A DNA stretch of 64,000 nucleotides from Halanaerobium sp046541575 (lineage in GTDB: Bacteria; Bacillota; Halanaerobiia; Halanaerobiales; Halanaerobiaceae), in contig JBKHDA010000002.1 of assembly GCA_046541575.1 (NCBI GenBank), positions 1-64,000 on the forward strand, given 5' to 3'. Below, piece by piece: positions 8,356 to 16,560 of the stretch; positions within the stretch are counted from its first letter, which is position 1; the number at the start of each line of letters is the position of its first letter. The notes under the pieces are model-generated. The model was not told the DNA's origin, searched no databases, and saw only the letters and a list, made by a program, of their open reading frames with translations. Made by a program: the position numbers and the translations under genes.

Positions 8356-9771
8356 TCAGCCGTGTTTAATTGTATCAATTAATCGTTCAATTTTATTGCT
8401 GAAATCATCTTCATTTTCTATTTTTTCCTGAATTTTATTATGAGCATGAATTACAGTTGTGTGATCCCGGCCACCAAATTCATTACCAATATGAGGAAGT
8501 GAAAAATCGGTTAATTCTCTACTTAAATACATTGCAATTTGACGGGGAAAGGCAATATTTTGAGTTCTTTTTTTAGACTGCATATCTTCCATTCTTAAAT
8601 TATAGTCATCTGTTATTATTTTTTTTATTCTTTCTATATTAACTTCAAATGACTGATCTTTCTTTTTATTAACCAGATCTTTCAGGGCTTCTCTTGCTAA
8701 ATCAACATCGATTTCCCTGTCAACAAGTGAAGAATAGGCAATTACCTTAACCAGAGCTCCTTCTAATTCTCTAATATTTGATTGAATTTTATTTGCAATA
8801 TAAATAACTACTTCATTTGGAATAGTTAGATTTTCTATATCAGCTTTTTTTCTTAAGATAGCAATTCTTGTTTCTAAGTCTGGTTTTTGAATATCAGTGA
8901 TTAAACCCCATTCAAAGCGAGAACGTAGTCTTTCTTCTAGAGTAGGAATTTCTTTCGGGGGGCGATCACTTGATATAATTAACTGGCGATTTGATTCATG
9001 TAAAGTATTAAAAGTATGAAAAAATTCTTCCTGAGTTCTTTCCTTACCAGCTAAAAATTGTATATCATCTACAAGTAATATATCAATGTTGCGGTATTTA
9101 TCTCTAAAATCTACAGTTGAATCATCTTTAATTGAATTGATAAGCTCATTTGTAAAGGTTTCCGAAGAAACATAAACTACTTTATAATCAGGATTATTTT
9201 TTAAAATAAAATGAGCTATTGCCTGCATCAGGTGAGTTTTACCTAATCCCACATCACCATAAATAAAAAGAGGATTGTATGCCTTTGCTGGAGCTTCAGC
9301 AACGGCAAGAGATGCTGCATGAGCAAAGCGGTTGCTGTTACCTACTACAAAAGTATCAAAAGTATATTTCGGATTAAAGCCATTTTGTTTTAATTCAGAT
9401 TCAATATTATTATTTTCTTCTTCTTTTTCATTTACTATTTCAACTTGATCTTCATTTTTTGTTTCTTCTTTTTTATTATTATTTTTATTTTCTTTAAATT
9501 TTTTAACTTCTTCTGGTGTCAGTAAAATCAAGGTCCACTTATTTCCAGTTAAATCTTCAAGTATTTCCTCAATTAGATCAGTATACTGACTTTCTATCCA
9601 TTCCTGGATAAAATTATTTGGAACCTGCAGCACAAGCTGATTTTCTTCAGTTGTCATTACAGCCTTTGTTTCTGAAAACCAGGTGTTAAAACTGGGATTT
9701 GTAATTTTTTCTTTGATATTTTCTAAAGTTTTCTTCCAGATGTGATCTAATTCTTTTTGCGAGAAAGACAT
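8356..9771 (-). CDS. dnaA: chromosomal replication initiator DnaA
   Basis: DnaA binds DnaA boxes, oligomerises with ATP and opens the origin. Domain I is at the N-terminus (HIWKKTLENIKEKI). A long charged Asn/Glu/Lys-rich linker covers about residues 90-130. The AAA+ domain has Walker A GDVGLGKT (172-179) and Walker B ILLVDDIQF. Domain IV carries the box-binding motif GGRDHTTVIHAH (433-444). Length is 471 aa. The ATG follows AGGAGGT by 6 bases. Its promoter overlaps a DnaA box, which suggests autoregulation. Confidence 0.98.
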   Translation of the reverse strand: MSFSQKELDHIWKKTLENIKEKITNPSFNTWFSETKAVMTTEENQLVLQVPNNFIQEWIESQYTDLIEEILEDLTGNKWTLILLTPEEVKKFKENKNNNKKEETKNEDQVEIVNEKEEENNNIESELKQNGFNPKYTFDTFVVGNSNRFAHAASLAVAEAPAKAYNPLFIYGDVGLGKTHLMQAIAHFILKNNPDYKVVYVSSETFTNELINSIKDDSTVDFRDKYRNIDILLVDDIQFLAGKERTQEEFFHTFNTLHESNRQLIISSDRPPKEIPTLEERLRSRFEWGLITDIQKPDLETRIAILRKKADIENLTIPNEVVIYIANKIQSNIRELEGALVKVIAYSSLVDREIDVDLAREALKDLVNKKKDQSFEVNIERIKKIITDDYNLRMEDMQSKKRTQNIAFPRQIAMYLSRELTDFSLPHIGNEFGGRDHTTVIHAHNKIQEKIENEDDFSNKIERLIDTIKHG

Positions 9772-9815
9772 AAAATACCTCCTGTAATTCTAAAAAAATT
9801 GCACTTAAGTTAAAG

Positions 9816-10217
9816 TTATCCCCAATTGATGGGGATAATTAAGGCTTTATCCACAAAAATGTGGAAAAGTTATAGTGTTATCCACAGGCAGCTCAAAAGA
9901 TTAATTACTATTAAACTAGTAAATTCTCTTTTTTATGTTAAAAATTAAATAATAATTTGTTAATAAAAAGATAAAAGATATCCACAAAGAATGATTGTTA
10001 TTAACAGTTTGTGGATAAAATATTAAGATATTGTGGATAACTTGACGTATTTTGTTGATTTTTGTAGTTTTGTTGATTATTTTATAAACAAGTTGTTAAT
10101 ATTATATTAACTATCAGCTCGGTTCACAATAAATCTAAATTATAAATAACCATATTAATAATAACAGATTATCAACAAATTATCAACAGGGACTGAAAAG
10201 ATTTATCTTGTGGATAA
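9816..10217. other. oriC: second DnaA-box cluster upstream of dnaA
   Basis: Perfect TTATCCACA/TGTGGATAA boxes lie at 9847-9855, 9878-9886, 10010-10018, 10032-10040 and 10209-10217. Near matches include TTATCCCCA at 9816 and its inverted partner at 9830-9838, ATATCCACA at 9978, and TTATCAACA at 10169 and 10180. Together with the dnaA-dnaN cluster this makes a bipartite origin. The surrounding 9772-10318 gap is very AT-rich and holds no other gene. Confidence 0.88.
9869..9896 (-). promoter_or_regulatory. dnaA promoter with a DnaA box in the spacer
   Basis: On the minus strand, TTGAGC (-35, 9896-9891) and TATAAC (-10, 9874-9869) are 16 bases apart, about 100 bases before the dnaA start. The DnaA box at 9878-9886 fills the spacer, so bound DnaA should block RNA polymerase. 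Confidence 0.65.
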
Positions 10218-10229
10218 GATTAAATCTTC

Positions 10230-10258
10230 TTGACTCTACTATCTAAATAGCATATAAT
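10230..10258 (+). promoter_or_regulatory. promoter of the rnpA operon
   Basis: TTGACT (10230-10235), 17-base spacer, perfect TATAAT (10253-10258). Transcription should start near 10265, leaving a leader of about 54 bases before rnpA. That is too short to hold rpmH. Confidence 0.8.
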
Positions 10259-10318
10259 TTTAAATGTATGAATAAAAAATTGTCTTAGTTGTGGATTATT
10301 TTAGCTGGAGGTTATTTG

Positions 10319-10648
10319 GTGGAAAGTCTAAAAAAGAATAAAGAATTCAAAAAAGTATATGATAATGGAAGATCATATGCTACACGCAATCTGGTAATTT
10401 ACTGTCTTAATTATGAAAAAGGCAAAAAGAACCGCTACGGTTTATCAGTCAGTAAAAAAATTGGAAATGCTGTTGTTAGAAATAAGTTAAAAAGAAGATT
10501 GAGAGAAATTATTAGAAATTTTGAAAATGAGAAAGATTTTAAAGGATATGATATAATATTTATTGCCCGTAAACCAGTTGTTAAACTTGATTATCAGTCT
10601 TTAAAAAAAGACGTAGAAAAGCTGTATAAAAAAATGAATATAATTTAA
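10319..10648 (+). CDS. rnpA: ribonuclease P protein component
   Basis: RnpA binds the RNase P RNA and helps it mature the 5' ends of tRNAs. The family motif KIGNAVVRNKLKRRLREIIR is clear, preceded by RYGLSVSKK. The GTG at 10319 sits 7 bases after GGAGG and gives VESLKKNKEFKKVYDNG, aligning with family N-termini; an in-frame ATG 30 bases earlier has no ribosome binding site. That makes 109 aa. It is the first gene of the rightward operon because rpmH is absent from this position. Confidence 0.95.
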   Translation: MESLKKNKEFKKVYDNGRSYATRNLVIYCLNYEKGKKNRYGLSVSKKIGNAVVRNKLKRRLREIIRNFENEKDFKGYDIIFIARKPVVKLDYQSLKKDVEKLYKKMNII

Positions 10649-10745
10649 ATTACATATGGAATAAGTGTAAAAAATAAATTTTTATTTATTTGCTTTTACA
10701 TAATTATTTAAATAATTATGAAACTGGTTAAATAAGGTGATAAAA

Positions 10746-10955
10746 ATGAAAAAAATATTTTTGTTTTTAATTAAAATCTATCAGAAGATTATTTCACCCT
10801 GGACTCCTAAAAGCTGTCGTTTTCGCCCTACCTGTTCTGAATATACAAGACAGGCAGTTGAAAAATATGGGGCTTTTAAAGGCGGCTGGTTGGGATTAAG
10901 GCGAATTTTGCGCTGTCATCCTTTTAATTCAGGTGGTTATGATCCGGTAGAATAG
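10746..10955 (+). CDS. yidD: membrane protein insertion efficiency factor YidD
   Basis: A 69-aa YidD family protein, thought to assist membrane protein insertion with YidC. The hallmark SCRFRPTCSEYTRQAVEKYG and the closing RCHPFNSGGYDPV are present, including the conserved cysteines. An N-terminal amphipathic or hydrophobic segment (KKIFLFLIKIYQKIISP) should lie on the membrane. The ATG at 10746 is 6 bases after AAGGTG. The gene ends 14 bases before yidC. Confidence 0.95.
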   Translation: MKKIFLFLIKIYQKIISPWTPKSCRFRPTCSEYTRQAVEKYGAFKGGWLGLRRILRCHPFNSGGYDPVE

Positions 10956-10969
10956 GAGGAATTTATTAA

Positions 10970-11617
10970 ATGTTTGATTGGTTAATTAATGGAATGGCAT
11001 ATGCTCTAGATTTTATTTACAATATTGTTGGTAATTATGGTGTTGCAATTATAATTTTCACACTGCTGATTAAAATAGCACTTTATCCTTTAACAGCTAA
11101 ACAGACGCGATCGATGAGAGAAATGCAGGAAATACAGCCTGAAATGAAGAAAATCCAGGAAGAATATAAAGATGACAAAGAAAAGCAGCAGGAAGAAATG
11201 ATGAAGCTCTATCAGGAACATGGAGTTAATCCAGCTGCAGGTTGTCTGCCGATGATAGTTCAGATGGCTATTTTGATACCTTTATATAGAACAATTTTTG
11301 CTCTGGGTGGAGAAATGGCAAATGAGGCTTTTTTATGGATTGGAACTATAACAGATGGTTCACTTGCTGATCCAGATATTGCAATTGTGCTTTTAAATGC
11401 ACTTGTTATGTTTGGACAGACTTATATGACTCAGAAAATTTCTGGTGGAGAAGGAAAGAGCAATAAAATGATGTATATGATGCCTTTATTTATAATATTT
11501 ATCGGCTTTAGACTTCCTTCTGGAGTTCTATTATACTGGTTTACATCAACCCTATTTACTGTAGCACAGCAGTATTTCCTATCTAAGGAACCAAGCAGAA
11601 TTAAGGGGGATGCATAA
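10970..11617 (+). CDS. yidC: membrane protein insertase YidC/SpoIIIJ
   Basis: YidC inserts membrane proteins, alone or with Sec. This is the short Gram-positive form (215 aa) with five predicted membrane segments and a charged cytoplasmic hairpin (residues about 45-85). Unlike SpoIIIJ it has no signal peptide or lipobox and starts MFDWLINGMAYALDF. In the first conserved membrane segment, TLLIKIALYPL places Lys where most YidC proteins have the groove Arg, so the positive charge is kept. GCLPMIVQMAI and LPSGVLLYW are family motifs. Confidence 0.95.
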   Translation: MFDWLINGMAYALDFIYNIVGNYGVAIIIFTLLIKIALYPLTAKQTRSMREMQEIQPEMKKIQEEYKDDKEKQQEEMMKLYQEHGVNPAAGCLPMIVQMAILIPLYRTIFALGGEMANEAFLWIGTITDGSLADPDIAIVLLNALVMFGQTYMTQKISGGEGKSNKMMYMMPLFIIFIGFRLPSGVLLYWFTSTLFTVAQQYFLSKEPSRIKGDA

Positions 11618-11622
11618 TAAAA

Positions 11623-12258
11623 ATGAAGAGCATAAAAGTAGAGGCTAAAAATGTAGATAAAGCAGTAGAAAAGGCTCTGGCTGAACTTGATATTGCAAGA
11701 AAAGATGCAGAAATTAAAATTATAGATGAGGGAAGCCGAGGTTTGCTGGGCTTAATTGGAGCTAAAGATGCTGTTGTAGAGGTAAAAGAAGTTTTTGATC
11801 CTGTCAAAAAAGGAAAAGAATTTTTAGAGACATTATTAACTAAAGCTGATATTAATGTTGGTGTAGAAGTTCTAGAAGAAAAAAGTGATGAAGAACAGGT
11901 AGTTTACAATCTAACAGGAGAAAAAGAACTTGGTTTAGTTATTGGTCATCGAGGAGAAACTCTTGATGCAATGCAGTATTTAACTTCGATTTATATTAAT
12001 AAAGAGCTGGAAGAATATTTTAGAGTTCTACTTGATGCTGAAGGTTATCGTGATCGACGCCAGGAAACTTTAGAAAGGTTGGCCGAAAGACTGGCCTCTA
12101 AAGCGGAAAGAAAACAGCGAAAAGTTGTTTTAGAACCAATGCCGCCACATGAAAGAAGAATTATTCATATTAAACTCAAAGAAAATAAAAATGTTAAATC
12201 ATACAGTGAGGGGAAAGAGCCCTACCGTAAAGTTATGATAGAACCATTAGATAACTAA
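11623..12258 (+). CDS. jag: RNA-binding protein Jag/KhpB
   Basis: A 211-aa protein with three parts: a Jag-N domain (about 1-50, with EGSRGLLGLIGAKDAVVEV), a KH domain (about 75-145, with GLVIGHRGETLDAMQYL, the GxxG loop) and an R3H domain (about 148-205, with MPPHERRIIH). Jag (KhpB) works with KhpA in RNA binding and cell elongation in relatives. It is 5 bases beyond yidC, the classical pairing. The Shine-Dalgarno AGGGGGA lies rather far from the ATG (13 bases). Confidence 0.93.
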   Translation: MKSIKVEAKNVDKAVEKALAELDIARKDAEIKIIDEGSRGLLGLIGAKDAVVEVKEVFDPVKKGKEFLETLLTKADINVGVEVLEEKSDEEQVVYNLTGEKELGLVIGHRGETLDAMQYLTSIYINKELEEYFRVLLDAEGYRDRRQETLERLAERLASKAERKQRKVVLEPMPPHERRIIHIKLKENKNVKSYSEGKEPYRKVMIEPLDN

Positions 12259-12349
12259 TATAATTATCTAATATAAATAAAGCAGCTGTATTTGCTATTT
12301 ACAGCGACTAATAAATAGAAAATAAAAGAAGCAGATGGCTTTTATCATT

Positions 12350-12384
12350 AACCCAGCAGGAATTTTCTCTGCTGGGTTATCTTT
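12350..12384 (+). terminator. hairpin between jag and mnmE
   Basis: AACCCAGCAG (12350-12359) pairs with CTGCTGGGTT (12369-12378) over a 9-base loop, followed by ATCTTTT. The mnmE ribosome binding site AGGAGG starts one or two bases later, so this is either the jag terminator with read-through into mnmE or an attenuator. Confidence 0.65.
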
Positions 12385-12401
12385 TAGGAGGTGTTAAGAA
12401 A

Positions 12402-13796
12402 GTGGATATTTTAAGAGAAGATACTATTGCAGCGATTGCAACTCCATTTGGCACAGGTGGGACCGGAAAAATTAGAATCAGCGGACCTCAGGCCTATCAA
12501 ATTGGAAATAAAATTTTTAAATCAATAAAAGAAGGAAAAAATCTGTCTGAGCAGGAAACCTACACAGCTCATTACGGCCACATCAAAGATCCGGAAAGTG
12601 GAAAAATAATTGATGAAGTTGTAGCAATCATGATGAGAGCTCCTCATTCTTTTACAGGTGAAAATGTTTTAGAGTTTGACTGCCATGGTGGAATGACTCC
12701 CCTGAGAGCGGTGCTTGATTTAGCATTAAAATATGGAGCCAGGCTGGCTGAGCCGGGAGAGTTTTCTCAGAGAGCCTTTTTAAATGGAAGAATTGATCTG
12801 GCTCAGGCAGAAGCAATTATTGAAATAATAAATTCTAAAACAGAAAAAAGCCTGGACCTTGCTGTTGATCAGCTAAATGGTAAGCTTTCACAGAAAGTTG
12901 ACCAAATTAAAGAAGAGGCAGTTGAAATTCTAGCTCATCTGGAAGCAGCAATTGATTATCCTGAAGATGAAATTGAAGGTTTTTCTCCAGCAAAATTGGG
13001 AGATAAATTTAATTATATAAAAGAGGAAATAGAAAAACTATTAAAGAGCAGCAAACAGGGAAAAATATATAAAGAAGGTTTAAAAACCGTTATTGTAGGC
13101 AAACCCAATGTAGGAAAATCAAGTTTGTTGAATTATTTTTTAGAAGAAAAGAGGGCGATTGTGACTGATATTCCGGGAACAACTCGAGATGTGATTGAAG
13201 AATATGTAAATCTAAAAGGAATCCCCTTGAAAATAATTGATACAGCTGGAATTAGAGAAACCAAAGACGCTGTAGAAAAAATTGGAGTTGAGAGAACCAG
13301 AAAATCAGCAGAAAAATCAGATCTGGTGCTTTTTATGCTTGATATTAGTCAGGGAATAACGGCTGAAGATAGAGAAATTTATAAACTTATTAAAGATAAA
13401 CCGGTAATCATAATTGTTAACAAAACAGATCTATCTTCAAAGATAGATAAAGAAAAAATTGAGAAAGAATTTTCTGAGCACAGTGTACTCTGGATATCAC
13501 TTTTAGAAGAAGAGGGACTAAATGAGTTAAAAGAAGATATTCTGGATGAAATACTTGATGAAGAAATTGATACAGATGTCGAGGCAGTAGTAACTCAGAG
13601 CAGACATCATGATGCTCTGGTTAAGGCTGAAGAAGCAATTGAGAGGGTAATTGTTTCACATGAAACAAATATGCCCTATGATTTTTTGACTATAGATTTA
13701 AAGGACTGTCTTGATGGACTCGGGAAAATAACAGGAGAAACTGTTGCTGATGATATTTTAGATAGAATATTTAATGATTTTTGTCTGGGAAAATAA
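12402..13796 (+). CDS. mnmE: tRNA modification GTPase MnmE
   Basis: MnmE and MnmG install the cmnm5 group on wobble uridine 34 of certain tRNAs. The N-terminal folate-binding domain begins DTIAAIATPFGTGG. The G domain has GKPNVGKS (233-240), DIPGTTRD, DTAGIRE and NKTD. The C-terminus ends in CLGK, the conserved cysteine motif (C-I/L-GK). Length is 464 aa. The start is GTG at 12402, 10 bases after AGGAGGTG. A parS-like palindrome lies inside the gene near 13652. Confidence 0.97.
   Translation: MDILREDTIAAIATPFGTGGTGKIRISGPQAYQIGNKIFKSIKEGKNLSEQETYTAHYGHIKDPESGKIIDEVVAIMMRAPHSFTGENVLEFDCHGGMTPLRAVLDLALKYGARLAEPGEFSQRAFLNGRIDLAQAEAIIEIINSKTEKSLDLAVDQLNGKLSQKVDQIKEEAVEILAHLEAAIDYPEDEIEGFSPAKLGDKFNYIKEEIEKLLKSSKQGKIYKEGLKTVIVGKPNVGKSSLLNYFLEEKRAIVTDIPGTTRDVIEEYVNLKGIPLKIIDTAGIRETKDAVEKIGVERTRKSAEKSDLVLFMLDISQGITAEDREIYKLIKDKPVIIIVNKTDLSSKIDKEKIEKEFSEHSVLWISLLEEEGLNELKEDILDEILDEEIDTDVEAVVTQSRHHDALVKAEEAIERVIVSHETNMPYDFLTIDLKDCLDGLGKITGETVADDILDRIFNDFCLGK
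13652..13667. other. parS: parS-like site within mnmE
   Basis: TGTTTCACATGAAACA differs from the parS consensus TGTTTCACGTGAAACA at one central base. It lies in frame inside mnmE (Val-Ser-His-Glu-Thr) and about 4.5 kb from the spo0J gene whose product would bind it. Confidence 0.6.
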
Positions 13797-13816
13797 TAAT
13801 AAAAGGGAGAGATATA

Positions 13817-15727
13817 ATGGATTTTCATAAATATCCAAAAGAGTACGACGTAATAGTAATTGGAGCCGGTCATGCAGGTTGTGAAGCATCTCTGGCACCT
13901 GCAAGAATGGGCTTGAAGACACTGACTTTAACAGTTAGTTTAGATCATGTAGCATTTATGCCCTGCAATCCTTCACTTGGTGGTCCGGGAAAATCTCATA
14001 TAGTGAGAGAGATTGATGCACTTGGAGGAGAAATGGCCAGAAATATGGATGAAACCATGATTCAGATCAGAATGTTGAATACAAGCAAAGGACCTGCAGT
14101 TCACGGTCTGCGGGGACAATCAGATAAAGATGAATACCATAAAAGAATGAAGCAGGTTTTAGAACAGGAAGATAATATTGATTTAAAACAGCAGATAGCA
14201 GAAGATATAATTGTTGAAGATGGCGAAGTTAAGGGGGTTGTAACTAAAACTGGAGTCTTTTTTCCCGGAAAAAAAATTATTCTAACAACAGGTACCTTTT
14301 TAAAAGGAAGAATAATTATTGGAGAAGCAAAATTTAATGCCGGTCCCAATCAGCAGTATCCGGCAAATAAACTTTCGGGCAGCTTAAAAGAGCTGGGTAT
14401 TAATTTAAGAAGATTTAAAACTGGAACTCCACCTCGAGTCAGTAAAAAATCAATGGATTTTTCTAAAATGGAGCCCCAGCCGGGAGAAGAAGGTTTAAGT
14501 TTTTCTTTTGAGTCTGAACCTTTAACAGGAGAACAGGCAATGTGTTATTTAACCTATACTTCTGAAGAAACTCATAAAATTATCAATGATAATAAGATGA
14601 GAACTCCCCTGTTTAGTGGTGTAATTGATGGAGTCGGACCCCGCTACTGTCCTTCTATAGAAGATAAAGTGGTTCGTTTTCCTGATAAGGGGAGACATCA
14701 GCTTTTTATAGAACCTGAGGGATTAGGAACAGATGAATATTATGTTTCCGGTCTTTCTACCAGCTTGCCCTATGATGTGCAGATTGAAATGGCAAGAACT
14801 GTACCCGGTTTAGAAGACGTAGAAATTATGAGGCCAGGATATGCAATTGAATATGACTGTGTGGATCCGGAAGAATTAAAGCTTGATTTAGAATTAAAGA
14901 AAATTAATGGTTTATACACAGCAGGACAGATTAACGGCAGCTCAGGTTATGAAGAAGCAGCCGGTCAGGGTTTAATTGCCGGCATTAATGCCGCTTTGAG
15001 TCTGCAGGATAAAGAGCCTGTAATTTTAAAACGATCACAAGCTTATATAGGAGTTTTGATTGATGATTTAGTAACCAAGGGTACACCCGAACCTTATAGA
15101 ATTATGACCTCCAGAGCAGAATACAGGCTGCTTTTACGCCAGGATAATGCAGATCAGCGCTTAACTCCGCTCGGCAGAGAAATTGGACTGGTTAGTGATC
15201 AGAGATATAAACATTATCAGGAAAAGATGGAAGGGGTTAAAAAAGCTCTTAATTATCTAAGGGCAGATGAAAATCAGGTTAATCCAACCAAAGAAGTAAG
15301 AGCCAGATTGGAAGAACTGGAAAGTGGTAATTTAAGCAAACCTGTTAGTTTAGAGAAATTGCTGCGTCGTCCAGAAATTTCTTATCAAGATCTTGAATTT
15401 TTTGCTGAAAATCTGCCGCAGGTTAAAAAAGATGTACAGGAGCAGATAGAAATTCAGGTTAAGTATAAAGGCTATATAGAGCGTCAGGAAGCTCAGGTAG
15501 AGCAGTTTAGAAAAATGGAAGAGAAAAAAATACCGGAAGAATTAGATTACAATCAGCTGGATAATCTGCGCCTGGAAGCAAGGGAAAAACTAAATAAAAT
15601 AAGACCTCTTTCTATAGGTCAGGCCTCTAGAATTTCCGGAGTTTCGCCTGCTGATATTTCTGCTTTAATGATTTATTTAGAGCAGTATAATAGAAAGAAG
15701 AAGGATGATCAGGATGAAAATCAATAA
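13817..15727 (+). CDS. mnmG: tRNA uridine-5-carboxymethylaminomethyl modification enzyme MnmG
   Basis: MnmG (GidA) is the FAD-binding partner of MnmE. The FAD site is VIGAGHAGCEAS; further motifs are CNPSLGGPGKSHIVREIDALGG, shortened here to its first part CNPSLGGPGK, and SSGYEEAAGQGL. The frame is open into mnmE, but the ATG at 13817, 6-7 bases after AAAGGGAGAG, gives the expected MDFHKYPKEYDVIVIG start and 636 aa. It is 20 bases downstream of mnmE. Confidence 0.97.
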   Translation: MDFHKYPKEYDVIVIGAGHAGCEASLAPARMGLKTLTLTVSLDHVAFMPCNPSLGGPGKSHIVREIDALGGEMARNMDETMIQIRMLNTSKGPAVHGLRGQSDKDEYHKRMKQVLEQEDNIDLKQQIAEDIIVEDGEVKGVVTKTGVFFPGKKIILTTGTFLKGRIIIGEAKFNAGPNQQYPANKLSGSLKELGINLRRFKTGTPPRVSKKSMDFSKMEPQPGEEGLSFSFESEPLTGEQAMCYLTYTSEETHKIINDNKMRTPLFSGVIDGVGPRYCPSIEDKVVRFPDKGRHQLFIEPEGLGTDEYYVSGLSTSLPYDVQIEMARTVPGLEDVEIMRPGYAIEYDCVDPEELKLDLELKKINGLYTAGQINGSSGYEEAAGQGLIAGINAALSLQDKEPVILKRSQAYIGVLIDDLVTKGTPEPYRIMTSRAEYRLLLRQDNADQRLTPLGREIGLVSDQRYKHYQEKMEGVKKALNYLRADENQVNPTKEVRARLEELESGNLSKPVSLEKLLRRPEISYQDLEFFAENLPQVKKDVQEQIEIQVKYKGYIERQEAQVEQFRKMEEKKIPEELDYNQLDNLRLEAREKLNKIRPLSIGQASRISGVSPADISALMIYLEQYNRKKKDDQDENQ

Positions 15728-16445
15728 AAATGAGTTTATAGAAAAATTAAAAGGCGGAATTGAAGCCTTAGATATTTCCTGCAGCAGAGAACAGCTTGAG
15801 CAGCTGTGGGAATATTATCTTTTCTTTATTGAAGAAAATAAAAAATATAATTTGAGCACTATTACTGAGCCGGAAGAGGTGATAAAAAAACATTTTCTGG
15901 ATTCTCTGGTGATTTTAAAACAGCTTGATTTTAAGGGCAGAAAAAGGTGGCTTGATATTGGTACAGGTGCTGGTTTTCCGGGTATGGTTTTAAAATTATT
16001 TTTACCGGGAGACAGTTTTTATTTACTGGATTCTTCAGCTAAAAAAGTAAATTTTTTAAATCAATTAATTTATAAATTGAATCTTAAGGGTATTGATGCT
16101 ACTCACGGCAGAGCTGAAGATTTAGCTCAGATTGAAGAATGGCGGGCTTCTTTTGATTATGTCTGTTCGCGAGCAGTAGCTTCTCTAAATATTTTATTAG
16201 AATACGCAGTACCCTTTTTAAAAATTGGTGGTTTTGCTTACTTTTATAAGGGACCGGAATATAAGGCTGAAATTGAGGCAAGTCAGAATTCTTTAGAGAT
16301 ATTAGGAGCAGAAATCAAGGATCTAATAAAACTTGATGTACCCGGTCTGGAAGCTGAGCGTTATTTAATTATTGTTGAAAAAAAAGCTGAAACTCCAGAA
16401 AAATATCCGAGGCGGGCTGGAATACCAAAAAAACGCCCTCTTTAG
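15714..16445 (+). CDS. rsmG: 16S rRNA (guanine527-N7)-methyltransferase RsmG
   Basis: RsmG (GidB) methylates G527 of 16S rRNA with S-adenosylmethionine. The SAM site is LDIGTGAGFPGMVLK, and SRAVASLNILLEYA is a later family motif. The C-terminus has the usual YPRRAGIPKKRPL ending. Two ATGs compete; the one at 15714 is preferred because AAGGA abuts the earlier one too closely. It overlaps the mnmG end by 14 bases. Length is 243 aa. Confidence 0.96.
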   Translation: MKINKNEFIEKLKGGIEALDISCSREQLEQLWEYYLFFIEENKKYNLSTITEPEEVIKKHFLDSLVILKQLDFKGRKRWLDIGTGAGFPGMVLKLFLPGDSFYLLDSSAKKVNFLNQLIYKLNLKGIDATHGRAEDLAQIEEWRASFDYVCSRAVASLNILLEYAVPFLKIGGFAYFYKGPEYKAEIEASQNSLEILGAEIKDLIKLDVPGLEAERYLIIVEKKAETPEKYPRRAGIPKKRPL

Positions 16446-16465
16446 ATTATTTCCCGGGAAATAAT
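16446..16465. other. Noc-binding-type palindrome upstream of noc
   Basis: ATTATTTCCCGGGAAATAAT is a perfect 20-bp palindrome directly after the rsmG stop and about 95 bases before noc. Its core ATTTCCCGGGAAAT (16449-16462) equals the Noc-binding site described for B. subtilis. It could mark chromosomal occupancy and also regulate noc. Confidence 0.8.
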
Positions 16466-16560
16466 TTGAGATTAATTAAATTTCAGACTCTGATTTAAAT
16501 ATTAATAAAGGATATTTAGCTGCTTTAGAGAAATATATTTTTATGTGGGGGTAATTTTTA

